A stretch of DNA of 64,000 nucleotides from Pseudomonas sp. LS44 (lineage in GTDB: Bacteria > Pseudomonadota > Gammaproteobacteria > Pseudomonadales > Pseudomonadaceae), in the NCBI RefSeq assembly GCF_024730785.1, contig NZ_CP102830.1, positions 1,922,001 through 1,986,000 on the forward strand, in the 5' to 3' direction. Below, piece by piece: positions 23,343-31,711 of the stretch; the stretch's first letter is position 1, and the number at the start of each line of letters is the position of its first letter. A model generated the notes under the pieces. That model had not been told where the DNA came from and ran no database searches. It worked only from the letters and a program-made list of their open reading frames with translations. The position numbers and the translations under genes are program-made.

Positions 23343-24233
23343 ATGAGCCAATCCGCTGCCGCGCTTCTTCAGGAGCCGGAAACTTTCGCCATCACCCCGC
23401 TGGATGCGCCACTCGGCGCCCGGGTCAGCGGCCTCGATGCCCGCCAGCCGCTAACCGCCACGCAAATCGTCGCGCTCAAGCAGGCGCTGCGCGATCACCA
23501 CATTCTGGTGTTCAGCCAACAGCACCTCGACGATCGCCAGTTCCTCGATTTCTCCACCTATTTCGGTGCGGTGTTCCAGCCGCCCGCGGATATTCCGGTG
23601 CTGTCCTCCGGCACCGATGGCAAGGCGCCAGAGATCGTGCGCGTGGCCAATCAAGATGAGGGCGAGCTGGGAAGTTTCGCGCTGCCGGCGCATACCGATC
23701 ACCACTGGACGCCGGTGCCGTCGTCGGGCTCCCTGCTATATGCCCTGGAAGTGCCGTCCAAAGGTGGCGACACCAGCTGGTACAACCTGGCGCTGGCCTA
23801 TGAAACGCTCGACGAGGAGACCAAGCGCGAAATCGATGACTTGCGGCTGATCAACTACAACCCGTTCATCCGCATCCGTGCGGGCGGCTATGGCGGCGCA
23901 CATGTCAGCTATCGCACGCCGGATATCGAACCGATCCAGGGCACCGAGCACCCGCTGGTGCGTGTGCATCCGGAGAGCGGCAAGCGCCTGCTTTATCTCA
24001 GCGTCTCCACCGAGGTGGAAATCCCCGGTTACGACCCGGAGCGCGGCAAGGCGCTAATCGCCCGCCTGCGCGAGCACATCAGCCAGCCGCGCTTCTACTA
24101 CACCCACCGCTGGCAAGTGGGGGACATCGTCTACTGGGACAACCAGGCGACCCTGCACGCGCGGACTGCCTTCGATCCCCGCGAACGACGCAACCTCAAG
24201 CGCATCAGCCTGGCGGGCAGCCGCCCGTTCTGA
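23343..24233 (+). CDS. second TauD/TfdA-family dioxygenase
   Basis: A 296-residue protein of the same superfamily as AtsK but clearly divergent from it. Iron ligands are predicted at His117, Asp119 (LPAHTDHHW) and His272 (NQATLHARTAFDP), with a 2-oxoglutarate-binding Arg about 12-15 residues further on. It starts 39 bases after atsK in the same direction and ends at a terminator, so it is co-transcribed. It probably widens the range of sulfate esters or sulfonates (taurine-like) that can be desulfonated. The substrate is not predictable by eye. Confidence 0.85.
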   Translation: MSQSAAALLQEPETFAITPLDAPLGARVSGLDARQPLTATQIVALKQALRDHHILVFSQQHLDDRQFLDFSTYFGAVFQPPADIPVLSSGTDGKAPEIVRVANQDEGELGSFALPAHTDHHWTPVPSSGSLLYALEVPSKGGDTSWYNLALAYETLDEETKREIDDLRLINYNPFIRIRAGGYGGAHVSYRTPDIEPIQGTEHPLVRVHPESGKRLLYLSVSTEVEIPGYDPERGKALIARLREHISQPRFYYTHRWQVGDIVYWDNQATLHARTAFDPRERRNLKRISLAGSRPF

Positions 24234-24252
24234 GTAGTGCAAAAACCTCTCC

Positions 24253-24285
24253 AGCCCCAGCAGTTCGCGCTGTTCGGGGCTTTTT
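24253..24285 (+). terminator. terminator of the sftP-atsK operon
   Basis: AGCCCC (24253-24258) pairs with GGGGCT (24276-24281) around an inner CAG/CTG stem with a TTCG-like tip, followed by a run of five T. Confidence 0.8.
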
Positions 24286-24570
24286 ACTGACTGGAGAGGC
24301 GGGGAGACTGGCGCGCGTTTCAGCTCGCTCATGCCTTTGAGGCATTTTTACTATGCGTTGTGCGCTTTTCACTAAATAAATACGTTTAAAAACAATATGT
24401 TAGAGTTTTTATATTCCTTTAAGGAATTATAAAATTAATAAAGATTACTTTATGGGATAAGAACGGCCGTAGATCATCTCCTCAACCGCGGTAACCGCTC
24501 TGCACTGGACCTTTCAGCGCGATATGGCGGTTGCTAGCGGAATGCATCAGGATTTTCGAGGAGCAAGTCG
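24286..24570 (+). promoter_or_regulatory. A+T-rich promoter region of tonB-exbBD
   Basis: No gene is visible. The right half is strongly A+T-rich and holds a palindrome ATTCCTT-T-AAGGAAT (24413-24427), followed by TATAAAATTAATAAAG. The palindrome resembles the GGAAT/ATTCC elements near atsR, hinting at shared sulfur control. Confidence 0.45.
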
Positions 24571-25368
24571 ATGGGCAATGCACAAAGCACGGCCAGCACT
24601 CAGGGATTGTTCTGGCGAGAAACGCCCAGCGCCGATCTGCTGGACCTGGGTCGCCCGCATCGCCAACCGCTGGGCCGCGATCGCCAGCATCACGTAAGGC
24701 CAAAGGGCGCGCTTAGCCGCCGGGAAGGCGTGCTGCTCGGGGCATTTGCCCTGGTGTTGCATGGTGCGCTGATTTACTGGCTGGCTCAGCGTCCAGCCCC
24801 GGTCCTGCCAGAAGTGCCGGTGGAGATTCCGCCGATGACCATCGAGTTCGCCAGCCCGGCACCGCCGGTGGTAGAGCCGCCACCGCCCGAGCCGATCGTA
24901 CAGCCGGTCGAGCCACCACCACCGCCGGTGGAGGAGCTGGCGGTCAAACCGCCCCCCAAGCCGTTGCCGAAACTCAAACCCAAGCCTGTTCCGCCACCGC
25001 CGAAAGCGGCACCGAAACCTGTTGAGCCGGCACCCGCGGCCAAGGAAGTGGCAGCACCGACGCCGCCGCCACCCGCGGCCGTACCGGTCACGCCGCCGAC
25101 TGCCAACGCCGGTTACCTGCGCAATCCCGCGCCGGAATACCCGTCGCTGGCCCAACGCCGCGGCTGGGAAGGTACGGTACTGCTGCGGGTCCATGTGCTG
25201 GCAAACGGTAAGCCGAGCGAAATCCAGCTGCAGACCTCCAGTGGCCGCGAGTCGCTCGATGAGGCCGCGGTGCGCGCAGTCAAGCGCTGGAGCTTCGTCC
25301 CCGCCAAGCGCGGCGATGTGGCCCAGGACGGCTGGGTCAGCGTGCCGATTGATTTCCGCCTGCATTGA
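24571..25368 (+). CDS. tonB: TonB energy-transducing protein
   Basis: A 265-residue TonB with a cytoplasmic N-terminal extension of about 50 residues, one transmembrane helix (about 53-72, GVLLGAFALVLHGALIYWLA), a long Pro-rich and Pro-Lys periplasmic spacer (about 75-180), and the C-terminal receptor-contact domain starting at YPSLAQRRGWEG. It links ExbBD to outer-membrane receptors. Its place right after the sftP-atsK operon suggests service of SftP. GAGGAGC precedes the start. Pseudomonads carry several tonB genes, so this is probably not the main one. Confidence 0.9.
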   Translation: MGNAQSTASTQGLFWRETPSADLLDLGRPHRQPLGRDRQHHVRPKGALSRREGVLLGAFALVLHGALIYWLAQRPAPVLPEVPVEIPPMTIEFASPAPPVVEPPPPEPIVQPVEPPPPPVEELAVKPPPKPLPKLKPKPVPPPPKAAPKPVEPAPAAKEVAAPTPPPPAAVPVTPPTANAGYLRNPAPEYPSLAQRRGWEGTVLLRVHVLANGKPSEIQLQTSSGRESLDEAAVRAVKRWSFVPAKRGDVAQDGWVSVPIDFRLH

Positions 25369-25411
25369 TTGAACACACCGACATTTTTTTGCTGAACAGA
25401 GAGAGCCCGAC

Positions 25412-26125
25412 ATGAACCTATTGGCATCACCCCTCGAATCCATCGAACACGCGGTCATCTGGCTGCTGATCGGCTTTTCCGTCCTGACCTGGGGCTTGGC
25501 GCTGCTCAAGGGCGTGCAGTTCGGTCGCCTGAAAGGCCAGGATCGCAAGTTCCAGAAGCTCTTCTGGGGCGCCTCCAGCCTGGATGGCGCTGCCGAGCTG
25601 GTCACCACTCAACCCGGCGCGGTCTCGCGTGTGGCGCAAGCCGGCTTTGGCGCCATCCGCATTCAGGACAACGGTCAAGGCGACCTGAGCCAGGCAATTA
25701 ATCATCAGGATCGCCTCGAGCGCGCCTTGCGTCAGCAGATCCAGCGTGAGCGCCGCTCTTTGGAAAGCGGTCTGGCAGTGGTCGCATCGATTGGCTCGAC
25801 ATCGCCGTTTATCGGGCTGTTCGGCACCGTGTGGGGCATCATGGAAGCGCTAAAAGGCATTAGCGCGGCGGGTTCGGCGAGTCTGGAAACGGTAGCTGGA
25901 CCGATTGGCGCGGCGCTGGTGGCAACCGGTGTCGGGATCGCCGTCGCTGTGCCCGCGGTGCTGGTTTACAACTACTTCCTGCGTCGTCTGAAGCTCTCCG
26001 CCGCAGATCTCGACGACTTCGCCCATGACTTTTACAGCTTGGCCCAGAAGAGCGCCTTCAAGCTGATCCAATTGCCCGCCGCGAAAGCTGCCGCCAGCCC
26101 GACAAAAGTGAAGGAGGCGTCCTGA
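25412..26125 (+). CDS. exbB: ExbB proton-channel subunit
   Basis: A 237-residue MotA/TolQ/ExbB-type protein with three transmembrane helices (about 12-32, 128-150 and 165-190). The conserved block FIGLFGTVWGIMEALKGISA and the following GPIGAALVATGVGIAVAVP are diagnostic. It forms the pentameric ring through which protons energise TonB. It lies 43 bases after tonB and one base before exbD. Confidence 0.93.
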   Translation: MNLLASPLESIEHAVIWLLIGFSVLTWGLALLKGVQFGRLKGQDRKFQKLFWGASSLDGAAELVTTQPGAVSRVAQAGFGAIRIQDNGQGDLSQAINHQDRLERALRQQIQRERRSLESGLAVVASIGSTSPFIGLFGTVWGIMEALKGISAAGSASLETVAGPIGAALVATGVGIAVAVPAVLVYNYFLRRLKLSAADLDDFAHDFYSLAQKSAFKLIQLPAAKAAASPTKVKEAS

Positions 26126-26126
26126 T

Positions 26127-26528
26127 ATGGCCTTTTCCACTCAAGACAGCGACGAAGTGCTTAGCGAAATCAATGTCACGCCACTGGTCGATGTGATGCT
26201 GGTGCTATTGGTGGTGTTCATCGTTACCGCACCGCTGTTGACCAATTCGATTCACATCAACCTGCCAAAAACCGAGGCCGTCGCCCCGGCTGATCAGAAA
26301 GATCCTCTGGTGGTGAGTATCGATGGCGACGGCAAGCTGTTCATTAATAAGGACGAAATTCAGGCGCAGGCATTGCAGGGCAACCTGGAAAGCGCCAAAG
26401 CCAAAGATGCTGAACTGCGCGTGCAGTTGCAGGCCGACGACGGGGTGGACTACGGCGTGGTGGCCAAAGCGATGGCATCCATCGAGCGTGCAGGCATCAC
26501 AAAACTGGCGGTAATCACAGCGCGATGA
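26127..26528 (+). CDS. exbD: ExbD proton-channel subunit
   Basis: A 133-residue ExbD/TolR-type protein. A short cytoplasmic start (SEINVTPLVDVMLVLLVVFI) contains the proton-carrying Asp in the single transmembrane helix, followed by a periplasmic domain ending in KLAVITAR. It is the last gene of tonB-exbB-exbD and is followed by a strong terminator. Confidence 0.94.
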   Translation: MAFSTQDSDEVLSEINVTPLVDVMLVLLVVFIVTAPLLTNSIHINLPKTEAVAPADQKDPLVVSIDGDGKLFINKDEIQAQALQGNLESAKAKDAELRVQLQADDGVDYGVVAKAMASIERAGITKLAVITAR

Positions 26529-26566
26529 TTGAGCTTGACCCAAGGTCGGGTCCGCTCTGTATTTCT

Positions 26567-26606
26567 GGCCACTCTTCTTTAGGCAGGGGAAGAGTGGCCT
26601 TTTTTA
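26567..26606 (+). terminator. terminator of tonB-exbBD
   Basis: A perfect 11-base stem, GGCCACTCTTC (26567-26577) and GAAGAGTGGCC (26589-26599), is followed by seven T. Confidence 0.95.
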
Positions 26607-26768
26607 TGATTGCAATAATGGCCGTGAATATAAGAAATCGCCGCGTGAACTATTCCTTCAGCCGGGTTGAGATGCTGACTGCCTTATATAAGATGGGGCG
26701 GGAGTTGTACTTACGATATCGGGCGGCAGTGAAATACCAAGCAAGTCGCAACTCTAGGAATTTTTGCT

Positions 26769-26795
26769 GAACTTCGCCGTTTGCTCACCTTCAGA
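26769..26795 (+). promoter_or_regulatory. AlgU (sigma-22)-type promoter before oprF
   Basis: GAACTT (26769-26774), a 16-base spacer and TCAGA (26791-26795) match the AlgU/RpoE consensus GAACTT-N16/17-TCtgA. It lies about 190 bases before oprF in a 454-base gap that otherwise has no gene. Envelope-stress control of oprF is known in the genus. Other oprF promoters (SigX or sigma-70) may lie nearer the gene but I cannot place them. Confidence 0.65.
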
Positions 26796-26982
26796 CTTGT
26801 GTGCGGCGTATTCGCTGAGTCTTTTTCGTCGCACTCAGGTTGCGGGAGAATTTGCAAGTGGCCGGTAGGCGGCGAAAAATCTTGTTTGGCGTGGCTCGCC
26901 ATAACGAAATTTGTCTACTACTTTGAGGTAGGTTCACGTGTTCTACAGCAACTCGTACTACATCTAACTGGGGATTTTACGG

Positions 26983-28014
26983 ATGAAATTGAAAAACACC
27001 TTAGGCGTTGTCATTGGCTCACTGGTCGGAAGTCTTTCGCTCGGCGCACTGGCCCAAGGCCAAGGTGCCGTTGAGGCGGAAATTTTCGGCAATCGTTATT
27101 TCACTGACACTACTCGCGGGTACAACGGCGACGAAGGTAACCTGCTCGGTGGTTCGCTCGGTTACTTCCTGACCGAAGATGTCGAACTGGCCCTGTCCTA
27201 TGGGCAGTACCACGACATTCGCACCGATGTGACCAACAAAGACATCAAGGGTGACAATGGCGCCCTGACTGCTCTGTATCACTTCGGTCAACCTGGCCCA
27301 GGCCTGCGTCCGTACGTTTCCGCAGGTGTCGGCCACCAGAGCATTGGCCAGGAAGCCAGCGGACGTGACCGCACCACTCAAGGCATTCTCGGTGCCGGCC
27401 TGAAGTACTACTTCACCGAGCATTTCTATGCCCGTGGTGGCGTAGATGGCCTCTACAACTTCGACCGCGGTGATTCCGAGTGGATGGCCGGTGTTGGTGT
27501 CGGTGTGAACTTCGGTGGTGCTCAACCGGTACCGCCAGCCGAGCCGGTTGCCGAAGTTTGCGCCGACAGTGACAACGATGGCGTGTGCGATAACGTCGAC
27601 AAGTGCCCGGACACCCCGGCCAACGTCACCGTTGACGCCGATGGTTGCCCGGCTGCTGCCGAGAATGTGCGTGTCGAGTTGGACGTGAAATTCGATTTCG
27701 ACAAGTCCAAAGTAAAAGAAGAAAGCTACGGCGATATCAAAAACCTGGCTGACTTCATGACCCAGTACCCGTCGACCACCACCACCGTGGAAGGTCACAC
27801 CGACTCCGTTGGTACTGACGCCTACAACCAGAAACTGTCCGAGCGCCGTGCCAACGCGGTTAAAGACGTGCTGGTCAACCAGTACAGTGTCGGCGGCGAG
27901 CGCATCGAGTCGGTTGGTTACGGCGAGTCCCGCCCAGTGGCCGATAACGCCACCTCGGAAGGCCGTGCGGTCAACCGTCGCGTAGAAGCTGAAGTGGAAG
28001 CCCAACCTAAATAA
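26983..28014 (+). CDS. oprF: major outer-membrane porin OprF
   Basis: A 343-residue OmpA-family protein, the main non-specific porin of Pseudomonas and an anchor between outer membrane and peptidoglycan. It has a signal peptide to about residue 24 (ALAQG), an eight-strand barrel to about 180, a linker with Pro-rich PVPPAEPVAE and a calcium-binding-like Asp-rich segment holding four Cys (DSDNDGVCDNVDKCPDTPA), and a C-terminal OmpA domain with the peptidoglycan-binding region EGHTDSVGTDAYNQKLSERR. The expected upstream sigX gene is missing here. Confidence 0.97.
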   Translation: MKLKNTLGVVIGSLVGSLSLGALAQGQGAVEAEIFGNRYFTDTTRGYNGDEGNLLGGSLGYFLTEDVELALSYGQYHDIRTDVTNKDIKGDNGALTALYHFGQPGPGLRPYVSAGVGHQSIGQEASGRDRTTQGILGAGLKYYFTEHFYARGGVDGLYNFDRGDSEWMAGVGVGVNFGGAQPVPPAEPVAEVCADSDNDGVCDNVDKCPDTPANVTVDADGCPAAAENVRVELDVKFDFDKSKVKEESYGDIKNLADFMTQYPSTTTTVEGHTDSVGTDAYNQKLSERRANAVKDVLVNQYSVGGERIESVGYGESRPVADNATSEGRAVNRRVEAEVEAQPK

Positions 28015-28032
28015 TTAGGTTGAGTTTCACGC

Positions 28033-28066
28033 AAAGAAAAACCCGGCCTCGGCCGGGTTTTTCTTT
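28033..28066. terminator. oprF terminator
   Basis: AAAGAAAAACCCGGCC (28033-28048) and its perfect complement (28051-28066) form a symmetric A/T-flanked stem that can stop transcription in both directions. Confidence 0.95.
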
Positions 28067-28112
28067 GGAAGAAGGATAGGGAGCTCGAGCTTTGCTCCTC
28101 TTTACAGCGAGG

Positions 28113-28140
28113 CAAAAAAAACCGGCCTGGTGCGGCCGGT
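28113..28140 (-). terminator. terminator of the cobA/nitrate operon
   Basis: On the minus strand ACCGGCC and GGCCGGT (28134-28140 and 28121-28127) form a stem followed by eight T, just after the cobA stop. Confidence 0.9.
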
Positions 28141-28165
28141 TGAGGTGCTCCACAGGAGAAAGGGT

Positions 28166-28903
28166 TCAGGCGCTTTGCGCCAGTGCCAGGTGCTGAACGC
28201 TCTCTGCCACCTCGCCGATCACCAGGATCGCCGGGCTTTTCAGTTGAAATGCCGATGCATCGCCAACCATTCGTTGCAGACTACTGCGACATTCCCGCTG
28301 CACGGGCAATGAGGCATTTTCGATCATGGCCACGGGCATATCTGCACGCATACCACCGGCCAACAGGCTGTCGCGCACCTCGCCGAGCTTGGCCACGCCC
28401 ATGTACACCACCAGAGTGGTGCCGCCCTGGGCCAGGGCCTGCCAGTTGAGGCTGCTGTCGTCCTGAGTATGAGCGGTGACCAGGGTCACACCCCGGGCTA
28501 CGCCGCGTAGGGTCAGGGGAATGCCACAATTGGTGGCGCCAGCCAGGCCAGCGGTGATGCCGTTGACCATCTCGCACTCGACACCGTGAGCGGCGAGCCA
28601 ATCGGCTTCTTCGCTGCCGCGACCAAAGATGCACGGATCGCCACCTTTCAGACGCACAACGCATTTTCCTTGGCGGGCATAGCGCAGCATTAGGCGATGG
28701 ATGAATGCCTGCGGCGTGGAGCGACAGCCGCCGCGTTTGCCGACCGGCACCACCCGTGCATCCGGGCAATGTTCCAGCACCGCCGGGTTGACCAGATCGT
28801 CGATCATCACGACGTCTGCCTGGCGCAAGGCCTTGACCGCTTTGAGGGTCAGCAAATCCGGATCACCTGGGCCTGCGCCCACCAGCCAGACTTTTGCGTT
28901 CAT
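28166..28903 (-). CDS. cobA: uroporphyrinogen-III C-methyltransferase
   Basis: A 245-residue SUMT that methylates uroporphyrinogen III twice with S-adenosylmethionine to give precorrin-2, the precursor of siroheme. The N-terminal VWLVGAGPGDPDLLTLKA, the GKRGG region and the VVRLKGGDPCIFGRGSEE motif are diagnostic. Siroheme is the cofactor of assimilatory nitrite and sulfite reductases. The ATG at 28903 has GAGGAG upstream. It is the last gene of the nitrate operon, as in P. aeruginosa. Confidence 0.95.
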   Translation of the reverse strand: MNAKVWLVGAGPGDPDLLTLKAVKALRQADVVMIDDLVNPAVLEHCPDARVVPVGKRGGCRSTPQAFIHRLMLRYARQGKCVVRLKGGDPCIFGRGSEEADWLAAHGVECEMVNGITAGLAGATNCGIPLTLRGVARGVTLVTAHTQDDSSLNWQALAQGGTTLVVYMGVAKLGEVRDSLLAGGMRADMPVAMIENASLPVQRECRSSLQRMVGDASAFQLKSPAILVIGEVAESVQHLALAQSA

Positions 28904-28917
28904 AGCGACATCTCCTC

Positions 28918-28991
28918 GTAGGGTGGGCAACCGCGAAGCGTTGCCCACCGACTTGTTCTGGTGGAAAACGCTGCGCGGTTTTCCACCCTAC
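28918..28991. repeat. REPIN-like element between nitrate reductase and cobA
   Basis: It begins GTAGGGTGGGCAAC and ends CCACCCTAC, so its outer arms are inverted. The first unit folds through GTGGGCAA/TTGCCCAC and the second through GTGGAAAAC/GTTTTCCAC. It occupies most of the 97-base gap inside an operon. Confidence 0.8.
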
Positions 28992-29000
28992 GGTTGTTGT

Positions 29001-31709
29001 TCAGGCGGTTTCTGCCACCGGCTGTTGCGCCAGCAGTCGTTTGATTTCCGGGACACAGGAGCCGCAGCTGGTGCCGCATTTCAGCTCGCGTTTGAGACCG
29101 TCGAGATCGAGGCCGCGGGCGATGCCGGCGCAGACTGCGCCCTCACTGACGTTCAGACAGTTGCACAGGGTCTTGCTGGCTTTCTGCCCGCTCGCCGAGC
29201 CCGGTGGGGTAGCCAGCGGCGCGAGCAGCCAGCGACGTAGGTTGGTGTCGGCTTTGCCTTCACTCCACAGGCCTTTCAGCCAGTCGCGGGCGGCGGTTTC
29301 GCCGGCCAGACGAATCGCAGTGATGCGCCCATCTTCGATGCGCACGCGTTTGCCGACGGTGCGCCGTGGGTCGTCATACGCCAGCACCGGACCTTCGTTA
29401 ACGCCGAGCAACTCATCAATGCGTGTCAGCAGCTCTGCTTCCGGCGCCATCGCGTTGGCGGCCTTGATCAGTAGGGCGGGGCGTTCGCGGCCGGTGAGAG
29501 TCAGGTTGGCGTAGGCGAACTCCTCGAACAGCGGGCGCAGCGCGGCGAAACGCTTTTGCACGTCACCCTCGACCAAGGCGAACAGCTGCCAGGGCAGTTC
29601 GACTTTCTCCACCTCGACGCCGGCGTGCTTGAGCTCCGGCTGCTTGGACAGTGGGTCGAACGCCGGCATGGTCAGCACATTGGTGCCGAGACCCTTGAGG
29701 AAACGGTTGCCCCAGTGCATCGGCAGGTAGGCTTGGCCAGGCCGGATCGCCTCATCGCTCTGCACTGGAATGACCAAGCTGCCACGGCGGCTGCGCACTT
29801 TGATCAGGTCGCCGTCCTGCAGTCGGCGTAGGCGCATTTCATCCGGATGCAGGCTGAGCGCGGCTTCGGGAGCGTGGCCGAACAGCCGGGCGGCGGTGCC
29901 GGTGCGGCTCATGCCGTGCCACTGGTCGCGCAGTCGACCGGTATTGAGGGTCAGCGGGAAGCGCGCTTCGCGGCGCTCCTTGGGCCCGCAATAGGCCTCG
30001 GCGATAAAGCGCGCGCGACCGTTCCCGGTGGGAAAACGGCCATCGCTGTACAGCCGTGGCGTGCCGGTGCTGGCGCCGGCTGGGAACGGCCATTGCTGCG
30101 GGCCCTGGGCGTCGAGGAGGGCATAGCTGACGCCCGAATAGTCCAAGTCACGGCCGCCGGTGAGCGGCTTGTACTCCTCGAACAGCGCTTCGGCGTTGAC
30201 GAAGTCGAACAGGCTAGGTTGGCCTGGACGCAGGCGCTGCTCCAGGCGGCGGGCGAAGTCGCTGGTGATCGCCCAGTCCGGACGTGCTTCGGCGGGCGCC
30301 GGCACCGCACGGCGCACATGGCTGATACGGCGCTCGGAGTTGGTCACCGTGCCTTCTTTCTCGCCCCAGCTGGCGGCGGGCAGCAGCAGGTCGGCGTAAT
30401 GGCAGGTCTCGGTGGTGAAGAAGGCTTCCTGCACGACCACGAACGGGCAGGCGGACAGCGCTTCGTGGACCTTGGTTTGGTCAGGCAGCGACTGCGCGGG
30501 GTTGGTGCAGGCGATCCACAACGCTTTGATCTTGCCGTCGCGTACCGCATCGAACAGTTCGATAGCGGTCAGCCCGGTGCTTTGCGGTAGCGCGTCGACG
30601 CCCCAGTAGCCGGCGACTTCGCTGCGATGTTCGGCATTGGCGGCGTCGCGGTGGCCGGGCAGCAGGTTGCTCAGGCTGCCGGTTTCACGACCGCCCATGG
30701 CGTTCGGCTGGCCGGTCAGCGAGAAGGGGCCGCTGCCGATGCGGCCGATTTGCCCGGTGGCTAAGTGCAGGTTGATCAGCGCGCTGTTCTTGGCGCTGCC
30801 GGCGCTGGACTGGTTGAGGCCCATGCACCACAGCGAGAGGAAGGAGGGTGCCTTGCCGATTATCTCGGCGCAGGCCTGCAAGCTGCCCACGGAGATGCCG
30901 CAAATATCGGCCACGGTAGAAGGCGTGTAGTCGCGCACCAATTTCTTCAGTTCGTCGAAGCCCTCGGTGTGGGCGTCGATGTAGTTCCGGTCGATCCAGC
31001 CTTCCCACATCAGGATGTGGAGGATGCCGTGGAACAGCGCGACGTCGGTGCCGGGCAGGATCGCCAGGTGCAGGTCGGCCAGATCGCAGGTGTCGGTGCG
31101 TCGCGGGTCGACGACGATAACGCGCATGTCCGGGCGCTGTGCCTTGGCGGCTTCCAGGCGGCGGAACAGGATCGGGTGCGCGTAGGCCATGTTGCTGCCA
31201 ACAATCAGCACGCAATCGCTCTGCTCGATGTCTTCATAGGAGCAGGGCGGGGCGTCGGCGCCGAGGCTGCGCTTGTAGCCGACCACTGCCGAAGACATGC
31301 ACAGCCGCGAATTGCTGTCGATGTTGTTGGTGCCGACCAGCGCCCGGGCGAGCTTGTTGAAGGCGTAATAGTCCTCTGTCAGCAACTGGCCGGAGACGTA
31401 GAAGGAGACGCTGTCTGGGCCATGCTCACGGATGGTTTCGGCGAATACATTGGCGGCGTGCTCGAGGGCGCTGTCCCAGTCGGTACGCGCGCGGGCCAGG
31501 CCTTTACCCAGGCGCAGCTCGGGGTACAGGCCGCGGGCATCCAGATCGCCGGTCAGATGCAGGGTTGAGCCCTTGCTGCACAGCTTGCCGAAGTTGGCCG
31601 GATGCGCTGGATCACCCTGCACGCCGAGAATGCGTTCGCCGTCGTGCTCGATCAGCACGCCGCAGCCGACGCCGCAGTAGCAGCAGGTCGAGGCGGTGGT
31701 CTGGGTCAT
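29001..31709 (-). CDS. nasC: assimilatory nitrate reductase, molybdenum catalytic subunit
   Basis: A 902-residue cytoplasmic bis-MGD enzyme that reduces nitrate to nitrite. The N-terminal [4Fe-4S] ligands are Cys9, Cys12, Cys16 and Cys44. The probable Mo ligand is Cys137 in NSRLCMSS. The molybdopterin dinucleotide-binding domain covers about 560-690. A C-terminal BFD-like [2Fe-2S] domain (about 845-895) has CNCLNVSEG and CGTSCGSC. It starts 2 bases after the FAD-protein gene. In P. aeruginosa the matching gene is PA1779. Naming differs between genera (nasA or nasC). Confidence 0.93.
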   Translation of the reverse strand: MTQTTASTCCYCGVGCGVLIEHDGERILGVQGDPAHPANFGKLCSKGSTLHLTGDLDARGLYPELRLGKGLARARTDWDSALEHAANVFAETIREHGPDSVSFYVSGQLLTEDYYAFNKLARALVGTNNIDSNSRLCMSSAVVGYKRSLGADAPPCSYEDIEQSDCVLIVGSNMAYAHPILFRRLEAAKAQRPDMRVIVVDPRRTDTCDLADLHLAILPGTDVALFHGILHILMWEGWIDRNYIDAHTEGFDELKKLVRDYTPSTVADICGISVGSLQACAEIIGKAPSFLSLWCMGLNQSSAGSAKNSALINLHLATGQIGRIGSGPFSLTGQPNAMGGRETGSLSNLLPGHRDAANAEHRSEVAGYWGVDALPQSTGLTAIELFDAVRDGKIKALWIACTNPAQSLPDQTKVHEALSACPFVVVQEAFFTTETCHYADLLLPAASWGEKEGTVTNSERRISHVRRAVPAPAEARPDWAITSDFARRLEQRLRPGQPSLFDFVNAEALFEEYKPLTGGRDLDYSGVSYALLDAQGPQQWPFPAGASTGTPRLYSDGRFPTGNGRARFIAEAYCGPKERREARFPLTLNTGRLRDQWHGMSRTGTAARLFGHAPEAALSLHPDEMRLRRLQDGDLIKVRSRRGSLVIPVQSDEAIRPGQAYLPMHWGNRFLKGLGTNVLTMPAFDPLSKQPELKHAGVEVEKVELPWQLFALVEGDVQKRFAALRPLFEEFAYANLTLTGRERPALLIKAANAMAPEAELLTRIDELLGVNEGPVLAYDDPRRTVGKRVRIEDGRITAIRLAGETAARDWLKGLWSEGKADTNLRRWLLAPLATPPGSASGQKASKTLCNCLNVSEGAVCAGIARGLDLDGLKRELKCGTSCGSCVPEIKRLLAQQPVAETA

Positions 31710-31711
31710 TG

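Noticed and set aside
24786..25106. Gly-rich minus-strand frame opposite tonB
   Set aside because: It is the complement of the Pro-rich TonB spacer; Gly repeats are produced by CCN/GGN complementarity.
26529..26768. Possible remnant of sigX in the gap before oprF
   Set aside because: None of the short frames resembles an ECF sigma factor, and no degraded homology is visible by eye.
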